NCBI RefSeq assembly: GCF_018860245.1
Contig: NZ_JAHKPD010000007.1
Span: 79,892-143,891 of the forward strand
Length of the DNA: 64,000 bases
Origin: Pseudotamlana agarivorans
GTDB lineage: Bacteria; Bacteroidota; Bacteroidia; Flavobacteriales; Flavobacteriaceae
Direction: 5' to 3'
Shown here: in pieces, positions 1 to 8,289 of the stretch
Numbering within the stretch: the stretch's first letter is position 1
Layout: each line of letters begins with the position of its first letter
The notes under the pieces: generated by a model
What the model was told of the DNA's origin: nothing
Database searches by the model: none
The model's input: only the letters and a program-made list of their open reading frames with translations
Program-made: the position numbers and the translations under genes

Positions 1-45
1 ATTAATTTTCAGACGTTTTTTTTTATTTCTAGGAATTACTAAGAT

Positions 46-972
46 CTATAAATCTAATAATCCGTTAGTTTTTGTTACACCTTCAGCAGAAGCTTGCATA
101 TGAGCTTTTTCAGCATCACTTAAAGGAATATCAACTATTTTTTCAATACCGTTTTTACCTAAAACTACAGGTACACCGATACAAATATCATTTAAACCAT
201 ATTCACCTTCTAAGAAAGTTGAACAAGGGAAAATCTTTTTAGTATCACAGGCAATAGCTTGTACCATTCCAGATACAGCTGCTCCTGGTGCATACCAAGC
301 AGAAGTTCCTAATAATTTAGTTAAAGTAGCTCCACCAACTTTAGTATCAGCAGCAACTTGCTCTAAACGCTCTTCACTTAAAAACTCAGAAACTTTAATA
401 CTGTTTCTTGTCGCGTGACTTGTTAATGGCACCATACCAACATCACTATGTCCTCCAACTACCATACCGTCAACATCGCTAATAGGAGCTCCTAAAGCTT
501 CAGCTAATCTGTATTTGAAACGTGCAGAATCTAAAGCGCCTCCCATACCAATAATTCTATTTTTTGGCATACCAGTAGCTTTGTGAGCTAGGTAAGTCAT
601 GGTATCCATTGGATTACTTACCACAATAAGAATCATGTTTGGTGAATGCTCTAATAAACTTGTAGATACATTTTTAACTATTCCAGCGTTAATACCAATA
701 AGCTCTTCACGAGTCATTCCTGGCTTACGAGGAATTCCTGAAGTAATCACACAAATATCACTATTTGCTGTTTGGCTATAATCGTTAGTGACACCTGTTA
801 TTTTAGTATCAAAACCATTTAAAGATGCACATTGCATTAAATCCATGGCTTTTCCTTCAGCAAATCCTTCTTTGATGTCTAGAATGACAACTTCTGAGGC
901 GAAATTTTTAATAGCAATATACTCTGCACAACTTGCACCTACTGCTCCTGCTCCTACTACAGTTACTTTCAT
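46..972 (-). CDS. mdh: malate dehydrogenase (NAD-dependent)
   Basis: This enzyme interconverts malate and oxaloacetate with NAD in the TCA cycle. It has 308 residues, the usual length of the LDH-like bacterial family. Visible features are the Rossmann loop GAGAVG (residues 7-12), Asp32 at the end of strand 2 (NAD preference), substrate arginines R82 and R88, and the catalytic D148/R151/H175 set (GGHSD). The frame is open 15 codons further upstream, but the ATG at 972 is preferred because the protein then begins MKVTVVGAG as in the family. It is transcribed leftwards. Its upstream region is nearly identical to that of the next gene on the same strand. Confidence 0.97.
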   Translation of the reverse strand: MKVTVVGAGAVGASCAEYIAIKNFASEVVILDIKEGFAEGKAMDLMQCASLNGFDTKITGVTNDYSQTANSDICVITSGIPRKPGMTREELIGINAGIVKNVSTSLLEHSPNMILIVVSNPMDTMTYLAHKATGMPKNRIIGMGGALDSARFKYRLAEALGAPISDVDGMVVGGHSDVGMVPLTSHATRNSIKVSEFLSEERLEQVAADTKVGGATLTKLLGTSAWYAPGAAVSGMVQAIACDTKKIFPCSTFLEGEYGLNDICIGVPVVLGKNGIEKIVDIPLSDAEKAHMQASAEGVTKTNGLLDL

Positions 973-1019
973 TTTATTATTATTTATTATTAATTTGATT
1001 TTATCTTTGAAATACAACT

Positions 1020-1178
1020 AAAAATTATAGTTCAAACCATGCTAATTTACGAATTAAAACCCTTTTAATAAAGAACTAATAGGGGATTCCTGAGTTTTTT
1101 GAGACTACCTAAATATTTTATGTTAAAAATTTAGAAATTCTATCCAAACCTCTCAAAACACTGATTAATGTAAAATGA
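1020..1178. repeat. upstream direct repeat, copy 1
   Basis: This ~159-bp block matches 3210-3368 base for base at a constant offset of 2190 with few differences; it is nearly perfect from about 1091 to 1170. It ends about 48 bp before the mdh start codon, the same distance as copy 2 from its gene. It contains an imperfect inverted repeat (gttttttgaga near 1095, tctcaaaac near 1151). No ORF or transposase is present. The simplest reading is a duplicated promoter and leader region; a small mobile repeat is the alternative. Confidence 0.85.
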
Positions 1179-1216
1179 TTTTATAGTATGATTTTTAAAA
1201 TAGAAATGAATAACAT

Positions 1217-1245
1217 AAAAAAGCCTCACCAAAAATTGGTAAGGC
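1217..1245 (-). terminator. Rho-independent terminator of the beta-propeller gene
   Basis: On the minus strand the arms GCCTTACC and GGTGAGGC flank a 7-nt loop and are followed by six T. It lies about 60 bp downstream of the stop codon of the propeller gene and upstream of the mdh promoter region. Confidence 0.85.
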
Positions 1246-1300
1246 CATAAATATTATAATATTCAATTTTTGGGCTTAAGCATCAAAATGCTCATATATT

Positions 1301-3163
1301 TTAAAACTTATAAGCCGTAATTAAATAGTTTTTTTCATTTGTAAATACAACACCATCAATACTATCAATAAAATAATTAGGTGTTTTATCCATAAGTTCG
1401 ATTTCAGCATCTACTGAACCTGTTTTTTTATTCACCATATATATCTTGTGGGTTGTTGGCGCGGTATCATGCTTTACTTTAGTTACAATAAATTGGTGAT
1501 CTTTCACATGTTGTGAGTTAGAATAACGTTGCTTTGTAACTTCAAATACCGTTGTCATATCGTCTTCAGACCCCATATAAAGTCCTGCAATCATAGATTC
1601 TTCAACTGCGACATCGTTTTGATCGGCAGAATTTAAAACCACACCATTAGACAATGATGACAGCATAGAGATATTATCCATAGACCCTTGAATATCTATA
1701 TCTACACCAGCAATATCCATCCCTATTTGAGCGATGCCAACAAGTCCAGAAATACTTGAAGCTGGCTCAAAATAACTGGTATAAACTAAGCTTCCTGAAG
1801 GCGTTAATAAAGACATGTGTTGATCTGTGTTTATTAAATAACCAGAACCTTCAACATATTCTGCGACTAGAGGCGTTTTCTTCTTCACTTCTTCAAGCTC
1901 AATATCTTCAGCAAATAAATCTACTGAACCTGTTTTCAGGTCAAATTTATAAGCGTTTCCATTTTCAAATAAAACCACTTTATCTTCATCAGTATCAAAA
2001 GTAACCGCGGGAATCGATTTAAATTTCACATCTTTATCCCAAACATCTTTTCCTTTTTCAAAATCTAAAATATTAGATCTTTCAGTTGAAATATAAAGTA
2101 CGCCTTTAGGAATAACAGCGGTATAATATGAATAGCCCTTTACATTACTATTCCAGATTTTTTCACCATCAAAATCAACTAAAGAGATAGAGCCATCTTT
2201 ATCATTTTTACCAATGGCAACAAATCCTTTTTCGTGAGCAATCACTTCATCTAAAAACTGAATTTTATAACTTTTCTTCCATTTGAATTCGTTTGTTGCT
2301 GGATCAATGATATTAAAACCTTCAGATTCAACACAAATCAAATTATTATCATTATCAGGCCTAATATCCACTAAGGTTCCTCTTAATTTTAATTTGTCTG
2401 GAGTAATATCTTTTCCGTTTGAAGGATCTAATATCAAAAGTTTTCTCGATCGTCTTACACCCACATAAAGGTTGTTATTTTGGTGTGAGTACACTAAGGC
2501 ATTAATATCTTTATCGGCTTCATGTGTCCATAAGATTTCACCTGTTTTGATATTTAAAGCATAAATATGTTCTTTAATACCAACAATTAAATTGTTATCC
2601 TGATCAAACATAGGCCCGTGATCAATAAAAGAGGCGCTAAAAATCTTACCAAGAAGACCACCGCTTATTTCTCCTAAACTTGTTAGCCATTCTTTTTCCC
2701 AAGTTTTAAGACTAAAACTCATTAGAATACGCTCTTTATCATTTAAAAGTTCAAATAATATCACAGCCTCTTCTGGCAAAACAGTAAAGTTTTTTATTCT
2801 ATAGTCTTCATCTTTGGTATCAAATAAAACATGTCCATTAGCTGAATTCACTAGAACACCTCGGGTTTTACCGGTTAAAGGCACATATTCAACATAAAAT
2901 AACGGTAGGCCATCAATATTTAAAAACGAAGTTTTATCAATAGCTTTTAGTTCTTCATTCTTCCAAATCACATCACCAGATGTATTATCTAAAGCGACTA
3001 ATCCTTTAGCTCCTGAAGCTAGAATGACACCATTATTGGTTTGTTCAATCCAACCGACTTGGTATAAATCTTCTTTTAAATCTACTTGCCACAATTTTTA
3101 TTGGGCAAAAACAAAACTAGTCGCAAGCATAACTTGCAACAATAAAAGGCACTTTTTCATCAT
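1301..3163 (-). pseudogene. secreted PQQ-like beta-propeller repeat protein, in-frame stop after the signal peptide
   Basis: The body (597 codons, 1301-3094) is a WD/PQQ-type beta-propeller of the BamB/quinoprotein fold with repeats such as ALDNTSGDVIWKNE, ALNIKTGEILWTHE and FDLKTGSVDLF. Such proteins usually act as scaffolds outside the inner membrane. The natural start appears to be the ATG pair at 3158-3163, giving a clear signal peptide (MMKKCLLLLQVMLATSFVFAQ is 21 residues, ending in a signal peptidase-like FAQ). The next codon is TAA (3098-3100), then the frame continues KLWQVDLKED and stays open to 1301. A single substitution of CAA, GAA or AAA explains it. Without the ATG, only a TTG at 3092-3094 can start the body, giving a leaderless protein. 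It could be a recent nonsense mutation, a sequencing error, or readthrough. Confidence 0.75.
3098..3100 (-). other. in-frame TAA stop at the signal peptide/mature junction
   Basis: Reading from the ATG at 3163, codon 22 is TAA. Codons 1-21 encode a signal peptide ending in FAQ and codons 23 onward encode the propeller. No frame change is needed on either side, so the lesion is a base substitution and not an indel. Confidence 0.9.
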
Positions 3164-3209
3164 AATTTGAGGTTAAGGTTAATTGGTTTTTAGGATTGAA
3201 TTAGAACTC

Positions 3210-3368
3210 AAAAATTCCAATTCAAATCGCGCTAACTTAATAATTAAAACCCGCTTCATAAAGAACTAATAGGGAATTCCTGAGTTTTTTGAGACTACCT
3301 AAATATTTTATGTTAAAAATTTAGAAATTCTATCCAAACCTCTCAAAACACTGATTAAAGTAAAATGT
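3210..3368. repeat. upstream direct repeat, copy 2
   Basis: Second copy of the block at 1020-1178. It lies about 47 bp upstream of the ATG (3163) of the beta-propeller gene, on the same side and at the same distance as copy 1 from mdh. The equal spacing argues that it carries the promoter and leader of both minus-strand genes. Confidence 0.85.
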
Positions 3369-3405
3369 TTTTTAAGCCGGGTTTTAAAATTCGAAATAAC
3401 TTGTA

Positions 3406-3441
3406 AAAAATAAGGCTGTCTGAAAAATAAATTCAGACAGC
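3406..3441 (-). terminator. Rho-independent terminator of gyrB
   Basis: On the minus strand the 10-bp arms GCTGTCTGAA and TTCAGACAGC enclose a 7-nt loop, and the T-rich tract ttattttttac follows. It lies 30 bp beyond the gyrB stop. Confidence 0.9.
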
Positions 3442-3471
3442 CCCTATTTTAATTTATAATACTATTTCTAT

Positions 3472-5421
3472 TTACGCATCAATATTAGCATAAACAGCAT
3501 TTTTCTCAATAAAATCACGACGTGGTGGCACCTCATCTCCCATTAACATAGAGAAAATTCTATCGGCTTCCGTTCCGTTATCGATTTGAACTAAACGCAT
3601 GGTTCTAAATTCAGGATTCATGGTAGTATCCCAAAGTTGTTCCGCATTCATCTCACCCAAACCTTTATAACGTTGTATTTTTGAACCATCGCCAAATTCG
3701 GCAACAATTTCATCACGTTCTTTGTCTGACCAAGCATATTGTTTTTTAGCACCTCTTTTCACTAAGTATAAAGGTGGCGTTGCAATATAAATATGTCCGT
3801 TTTCAATCAATTCCTTCATATATCTGAAGAAGAACGTTAAAATTAAGGTTGCAATGTGACTACCATCAATATCGGCATCACACATGATTACCACTTTATG
3901 GTAGCGTAATTTTGAAAGGTTTAAAGCTTTACTATCTTCTTCCGTTCCAATGGTTACACCCAGTGCGGTAAAGATGTTTTTAATCTCTTCGTTTTCAAAA
4001 ACCTTATGGGTCATGGCTTTTTCAACATTCAAAATCTTACCTCTTAATGGTAAAATCGCTTGGAATGCACGGTCACGACCTTGTTTAGCCGTTCCACCCG
4101 CCGAATCTCCCTCAACAAGGAATACTTCACATTTGGTTGGATCTTGCTCTGAACAATCTGATAATTTTCCTGGCAATCCACCAATACTCATTACGGTTTT
4201 ACGCTGAACCATATCACGCGCCTTTTGAGCGGCATGACGTGCTTGCGCAGCCAAAATTACTTTCTGTACAATTGTTTTAGCATCGTCTGGATGCTCCTCT
4301 AAATAATCAGTAAGCATTTCAGAAACCGCCTGACTTACCGAAGCAGACACTTCACGGTTACCTAGTTTTGTTTTTGTTTGTCCTTCGAACTGAGGCTCTT
4401 GAACTTTTACAGAAACAATAGCTGTCAAACCTTCACGGAAATCATCACCAGCAATATCAAATTTCAACTTGTCTAATAAGCCAGACTCATCGGCATATTT
4501 TTTAAGCGTATGTGTTAAACCACGACGGAAACCAGATAAATGCGTTCCTCCTTCATGCGTATTAATATTGTTTACATAAGAATGTAAATTTTCAGCATAA
4601 GACGTGTTATAAATCATAGCCACCTCAACTGGCACACCGTTTTTCTCGCCTTCAAAAGCGATAACATCTTTCATTAAAGGCTCACGAGTCGCATCTAAAT
4701 ACTTGATAAATTCTTTTAAACCTTCTTCAGAATGAAATGTTTCACCTTCAAATTCGCCATCTTCTTTTTTATTACGCTTATCCACTAAGTGAACCGTAAT
4801 CCCTTTATTTAGATAAGCCAATTCACGTAAACGACTAGCTAAAGTATCGTAGCTATATTCTAAAGTTTGTTTAAAAATAGTAGGATCTGGTCTAAACGTT
4901 ACAATCGTTCCACGTTTATCGGTATCACCAACTTTTTTAACTGGATAAATCGCTTTTCCGCGCTCGTATTCTTGCTCCCAAATCTCGCCATTTCTGTAAA
5001 CAGTAGCTTTCAAATGATCGGATAAAGCATTCACACAACTTACACCAACACCGTGTAAACCACCAGAAACTTTATAAGAATCTTTATCAAACTTACCCCC
5101 TGCTCCAATTTTGGTCATAACAACCTCAAGCGCAGAAACACCTTCTTTTTTGTGCATATCTACAGGAATACCACGACCATCATCTTCTGTAGTAATCGAG
5201 TTATCTTCATTAATTATAACAGTAATATTGTTACAATGTCCTGCTAAAGCCTCATCAATCGAGTTATCGACAACCTCGTAAACAAGGTGGTGTAAACCAC
5301 GCACACCAACATCACCGATATACATCGACGGACGCATACGCACGTGCTCCATCCCTTCAAGGGCCTGGATACTATCAGCAGAATAATTATGTTTATTAAA
5401 TTCTTCTTTAGGTTCGCTCAT
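3472..5421 (-). CDS. gyrB: DNA gyrase subunit B
   Basis: ATPase subunit of the type II topoisomerase that introduces negative supercoils together with GyrA. The 649-residue protein shows the GHKL ATPase motifs (VDNSIDEA at 51-58, DDGRGIP at 80-86, GGLHGVG at 120-126), the transducer domain, the Toprim motifs EGDSAGG (437-443) and DADIDG (515-520), and the C-terminal QRYKGLGEMN (583-592). It lacks the ~170-residue insertion of enterobacterial GyrB, as is normal outside Gammaproteobacteria. A ParE (topoisomerase IV) assignment is less likely given the sequence through QRYKGLGEMN and the length. It has its own terminator, and a promoter box with a stem-loop lies in its leader. Confidence 0.96.
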   Translation of the reverse strand: MSEPKEEFNKHNYSADSIQALEGMEHVRMRPSMYIGDVGVRGLHHLVYEVVDNSIDEALAGHCNNITVIINEDNSITTEDDGRGIPVDMHKKEGVSALEVVMTKIGAGGKFDKDSYKVSGGLHGVGVSCVNALSDHLKATVYRNGEIWEQEYERGKAIYPVKKVGDTDKRGTIVTFRPDPTIFKQTLEYSYDTLASRLRELAYLNKGITVHLVDKRNKKEDGEFEGETFHSEEGLKEFIKYLDATREPLMKDVIAFEGEKNGVPVEVAMIYNTSYAENLHSYVNNINTHEGGTHLSGFRRGLTHTLKKYADESGLLDKLKFDIAGDDFREGLTAIVSVKVQEPQFEGQTKTKLGNREVSASVSQAVSEMLTDYLEEHPDDAKTIVQKVILAAQARHAAQKARDMVQRKTVMSIGGLPGKLSDCSEQDPTKCEVFLVEGDSAGGTAKQGRDRAFQAILPLRGKILNVEKAMTHKVFENEEIKNIFTALGVTIGTEEDSKALNLSKLRYHKVVIMCDADIDGSHIATLILTFFFRYMKELIENGHIYIATPPLYLVKRGAKKQYAWSDKERDEIVAEFGDGSKIQRYKGLGEMNAEQLWDTTMNPEFRTMRLVQIDNGTEADRIFSMLMGDEVPPRRDFIEKNAVYANIDA

Positions 5422-5465
5422 AATTTATGTTTTCTAAATTAATGTTCTACTTATTTATTTTTTCA

Positions 5466-5481
5466 CGCTTCCGCGGAAGCG
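5466..5481. repeat. 16-bp perfect palindrome CGCTTCCGCGGAAGCG
   Basis: A perfect GC-rich palindrome stands out in the AT-rich gyrB leader. Close variants occur inside coding sequence at 8997-9009 (gatA) and 27572-27585 (queE). This pattern suggests a dispersed short palindromic element and not a gyrB-specific operator. Confidence 0.7.
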
Positions 5482-5537
5482 AAACAAGTCTCAAACTTTC
5501 TAAATTTAAAATCAAGAAAGCTCTGAAACATGTGCAT

Positions 5538-5565
5538 AAAAAAAGATGCCTACGAGCATCCTTTT
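5538..5565 (-). terminator. intrinsic terminator-like hairpin in the gyrB leader
   Basis: On the minus strand GATGC and GCATC enclose a 6-nt loop, extended by A-U pairs and followed by seven T. No minus-strand gene precedes it, but a TATATTTG box lies just upstream, so a transcript starting there would meet this hairpin almost at once on the way to gyrB. Confidence 0.6.
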
Positions 5566-5574
5566 GAACACAAA

Positions 5575-5582
5575 CAAATATA
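5575..5582 (-). promoter_or_regulatory. -7 promoter box TATATTTG, probably for gyrB
   Basis: Exact match to the Bacteroidota sigma-A -7 consensus TAnnTTTG on the minus strand, about 154 bp upstream of the gyrB start. No clear -33 TTTG was seen at 17-23 bp. Confidence 0.5.
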
Positions 5583-5839
5583 CGGCTTTATAACCTCATA
5601 TTAAAGCATTTCATCGAGCGAAGCGCAAAATTATCAACAATTGTTAATTACTAAAAACACGCTTAAATCGCTTAAAAATGGCTTTAAAATTAATTTCATA
5701 CTTCTTTTACCAAGCTCAAAACCAAGAAAACACAAAAACCTCTGAAAAAGCCTTATTTTAATTCACATATAGTGCAAAAAACAGTGAATTTTAGCCTGAT
5801 TTGCACTTAAAAATATCAAAAACAATAACCCTATTTACC

Positions 5840-6345
5840 TCTCCGTGTTGTCTTCTATGCATCTCTGCGTAACAACTAAAAACCAAATTCTCGCGAAGGC
5901 GCTAAGACGCAAAGGCAACCACGCCAAAATCTGTAATAATCAGTGAAATCTGTATCTAAAAAAATCTACATGTGCCTCCGAAAAATCTCAGCCTAGCTCT
6001 GCGTAAGAGTGAGCAACCAACAACCATCAACCAACAACTAACAACTAACAACTAACAACTAACAACTAATCTCTCACAAAGGCGCGAAGACGCAAAGGCA
6101 ACCACGCAAAAACCTGTAATAATCAATGAAATATGTGTCTAAAAAATGCTCCGTGCGTCTCAGTGAAATCTCGGCGTAACTCTGTGTAATAATTTCAAAA
6201 GAGGAAGCCAAAAACCTCAAACCAACAATTAATCTCTCGCAAAGGCGCAAAGGCTACCACGCAAAAATCTGTATCTGAAATAATTTTCTGCATAAGAGTG
6301 AGCAACCAAAAACCATTAACTAAAAACCAACAACTAGAACTTAAC
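5840..6345. repeat. intergenic degenerate heptad-repeat tract
   Basis: The ~1-kb gap between gyrB and the porin has no credible gene. It holds three diverged copies of one text beginning near 5888, 6070 and 6232, each starting tctc(g/a)c-aaggcgc and running into gacgcaaaggcaaccacgc and ctgtaataatca-tgaaat. Between them are runs in 7-bp steps: eight heptads at 6013-6068 ending in five exact ACAACTA units (6034-6068), and five heptads at 6302-6336. The layout resembles the short tandemly repeated heptamers known from cyanobacteria. Confidence 0.75.
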
Positions 6346-6403
6346 CCCACATTTTTTTTAAATAAATATGAGAAATATCACCTGTGAACTCCTACAATAA
6401 TCA

Positions 6404-6411
6404 TAATTTTG
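6404..6411 (+). promoter_or_regulatory. -7 promoter box TAATTTTG for the porin gene
   Basis: Exact TAnnTTTG match 25 bp upstream of the ATG at 6436. Transcription would begin near 6418, which rules out the in-frame TTG at 6409 as the start codon. The -33 element is not obvious. Confidence 0.55.
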
Positions 6412-6435
6412 CAATGTATTTTCAATACTGTATTC

Positions 6436-7728
6436 ATGAAAATGAAGAATATACATTTTTTAGTTTTACTAATAACACTCTTATCCTCCATAAATGCAAT
6501 CGGACAAGAAACCGACTCACTTTCTAACAAGCAACAAACCCAAGTTTTCAAATCTACATTTAAATGGAATGTTCGCGCACAGTTTTGGTTACGTCACTCC
6601 AATTTTAACAAAGGCTCTTTAGTTAATAACGAACCTACATCACATTTCACAGACATTTCTATACGCCGACTTAGAATTCCAATTTCGGCACAAATTACAC
6701 CTAAACTATACGCTTCAGCACTTTTTGGCGACAACAACTACAACATAAAATATGATGGTCCATGGATACGTATTTTAGATTTTTATGCCGAGTATGCCTT
6801 CTCTAAACAATTCACCATGGGTATGGGTAAATCGGGTTATCAAGGTTTAAGCCGTTGGAATGTGCGTTCGAGTTATTCTTTAATGGGATTGGACTCCCCG
6901 CTATTCCCTTTAAATACGGTTGAAAAAAATGATGATTTGGGGCGTCAATTCGGATTTTGGCTTAAAGGTCAAGCAGGACATTTTGATTATAGATTATCTG
7001 CAAATCAGCCAAAAGCAGTGACTACAGCTCCGCACGGAAAAGTAGACTTTGCCAACAACAAACCACGTTGGAAAACATCAACATACGTGAAGTATCAATT
7101 TTTTGAAAACGAGTCGAACAAATCGGCTTATCAAGTTGGCACCTATTTAGCTTCCAAAAAAGTTTTTAATATTGGCGCTGGTTTTCAGTTTCAAGAAAAA
7201 GCCTTTAGCGATGGGGACGCTCAAGACCCGCTAACCAACTTTTACGACATGCAACACTGGGCGGTCGATTCATTTTTAAATCTACCTTTAGGGAATCAAG
7301 ATGCTATTACGGCTTATTTGGGCTATTATAACTTTGACTACGGTAAGGATTACGTGAGAAATCTTGGCGCTAACAACCCAACAAACGGTGTAGAAAACGG
7401 TGATTATAATGGTGCCGGAGTTGCTTTCCCCATGATGGGAACAGGCTCCACTTGGTATGCACAATTTGGTTACGCTTTTCACCCAACTAAACTTTTTAAT
7501 CAGCAAGTTGTTATTCAGCCAAATATTGCTATTCAGCATGCCAATTGGGATGCCTTAAAAGACCATATGACCGTTTACGATTTTACGCTAAACTTTTTAG
7601 TTAAAGGTTCGCACAGCAATAAAATGAGCTTAGGCTACCAATACCGACCTATTTTCGATGCTATAACTTTTACCAACACGAGCTATAAAGGCATGGCTGT
7701 TTTACAATACCAAATCACCCTAAAATAA
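6436..7728 (+). CDS. outer-membrane porin, phosphate-selective porin O/P type
   Basis: Predicted beta-barrel channel of the outer membrane. From the ATG at 6436 the protein has 430 residues: a signal peptide ending ...SSINAIGQ, then alternating aromatic strand segments (WNVRAQFWLRHSNF, RRLRIPISAQI, DFYAEYAFSKQFTMGMGKSGYQG, GFWLKGQAGHFDYRLSAN) typical of Porin O/P proteins, and a C-terminal strand ending in QYQITLK. The ATG at 6436 was chosen over an in-frame TTG at 6409 because the promoter box overlaps the latter; the ATG at 6442 is equally possible. The substrate cannot be read from the sequence. It is monocistronic. Confidence 0.85.
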   Translation: MKMKNIHFLVLLITLLSSINAIGQETDSLSNKQQTQVFKSTFKWNVRAQFWLRHSNFNKGSLVNNEPTSHFTDISIRRLRIPISAQITPKLYASALFGDNNYNIKYDGPWIRILDFYAEYAFSKQFTMGMGKSGYQGLSRWNVRSSYSLMGLDSPLFPLNTVEKNDDLGRQFGFWLKGQAGHFDYRLSANQPKAVTTAPHGKVDFANNKPRWKTSTYVKYQFFENESNKSAYQVGTYLASKKVFNIGAGFQFQEKAFSDGDAQDPLTNFYDMQHWAVDSFLNLPLGNQDAITAYLGYYNFDYGKDYVRNLGANNPTNGVENGDYNGAGVAFPMMGTGSTWYAQFGYAFHPTKLFNQQVVIQPNIAIQHANWDALKDHMTVYDFTLNFLVKGSHSNKMSLGYQYRPIFDAITFTNTSYKGMAVLQYQITLK

Positions 7729-8016
7729 GAAATAGAGCATCTCTTTCCCCCAATAAACAATGAGCTTTATTCTGTCTAACTCGGTTTTTATATTTTTTAT
7801 AGAAACCTACCACACTTTATTGCTATTAACTTCAAAAGAAAAAACGCATTATAACCGCTCCATTGTTATTAATATTTCAATGATTCAAACACTTTACTCC
7901 TATATTTTAATAATAATAACATTATTTTAACTTTAGGCATAGTAATGCAAAAACTACTTAAAATCTTTCGTAATTTTACCCGCTTAAAAGTTTCACTTTA
8001 AAACACATAAAAAGAC

Positions 8017-8286
8017 ATGAGTAAAATTATGACAGTCGACGTTTTGTCGAGTATTAAAGGAGCACAGCCTTCCGAGACTGTGAACAAGTTATTTGAAGTT
8101 ATTAAGAATGCCAATCTTACAAATAATAATTCTTTTAATAATAATCATAATAATAGCGTGTCACTAGATAATTTGAGAGCAGATGTTGTGATTGACAGTT
8201 CTGAACTGGAAAAACAAATCATTATTGAAAACTTCCCAAAAGAAAAAAACGGCTATTTAGTGGTTTCTAAAGTAATAGAAGAATAG
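8017..8286 (+). CDS. gatC: divergent GatC-like subunit of the tRNA amidotransferase
   Basis: This 89-residue protein ends 3 nt before gatA. Its C-terminal half, NLRADVV...IIIENFPKEKNGYLVVSKVIEE (residues 53-89), has the same layout as the end of GatC proteins (LREDVV...NAPE..GYF.VPKVIE), the part that wraps around GatA. The N-terminal half lacks the usual GatC LARLELSEEE stretch and contains an Asn-rich segment (residues 31-47, NANLTNNNSFNNNHNNS) encoded by an AAT-rich microsatellite. I infer a divergent GatC from this C-terminal match and the position. The alternative is an unrelated small protein. The start follows aaaaagac with no strong ribosome site. Confidence 0.6.
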   Translation: MSKIMTVDVLSSIKGAQPSETVNKLFEVIKNANLTNNNSFNNNHNNSVSLDNLRADVVIDSSELEKQIIIENFPKEKNGYLVVSKVIEE

Positions 8287-8289
8287 TTT

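Noticed and set aside
1020-3368. Direct repeats around the propeller gene taken as the ends of a composite mobile element
   Set aside because: No transposase, terminal inverted repeats or target duplications are visible, and the equal distance to two start codons favours a shared promoter block.
3950-4207. Antisense open frame within gyrB
   Set aside because: It overlaps the conserved Toprim coding region, has no ribosome site or family resemblance, and reflects codon bias of the real gene. The same holds for other antisense frames, such as 17315-17641 and 43413-43775.
5635-5643. TTATCAACA resembling a DnaA box near gyrB
   Set aside because: It is a single, one-mismatch copy in AT-rich DNA with no cluster, no dnaA gene and no AT-rich unwinding element that differs from its surroundings.
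6409-6435. TTG start for the porin
   Set aside because: The codon lies within the TAATTTTG promoter box (6404-6411), so it cannot be part of the transcript.
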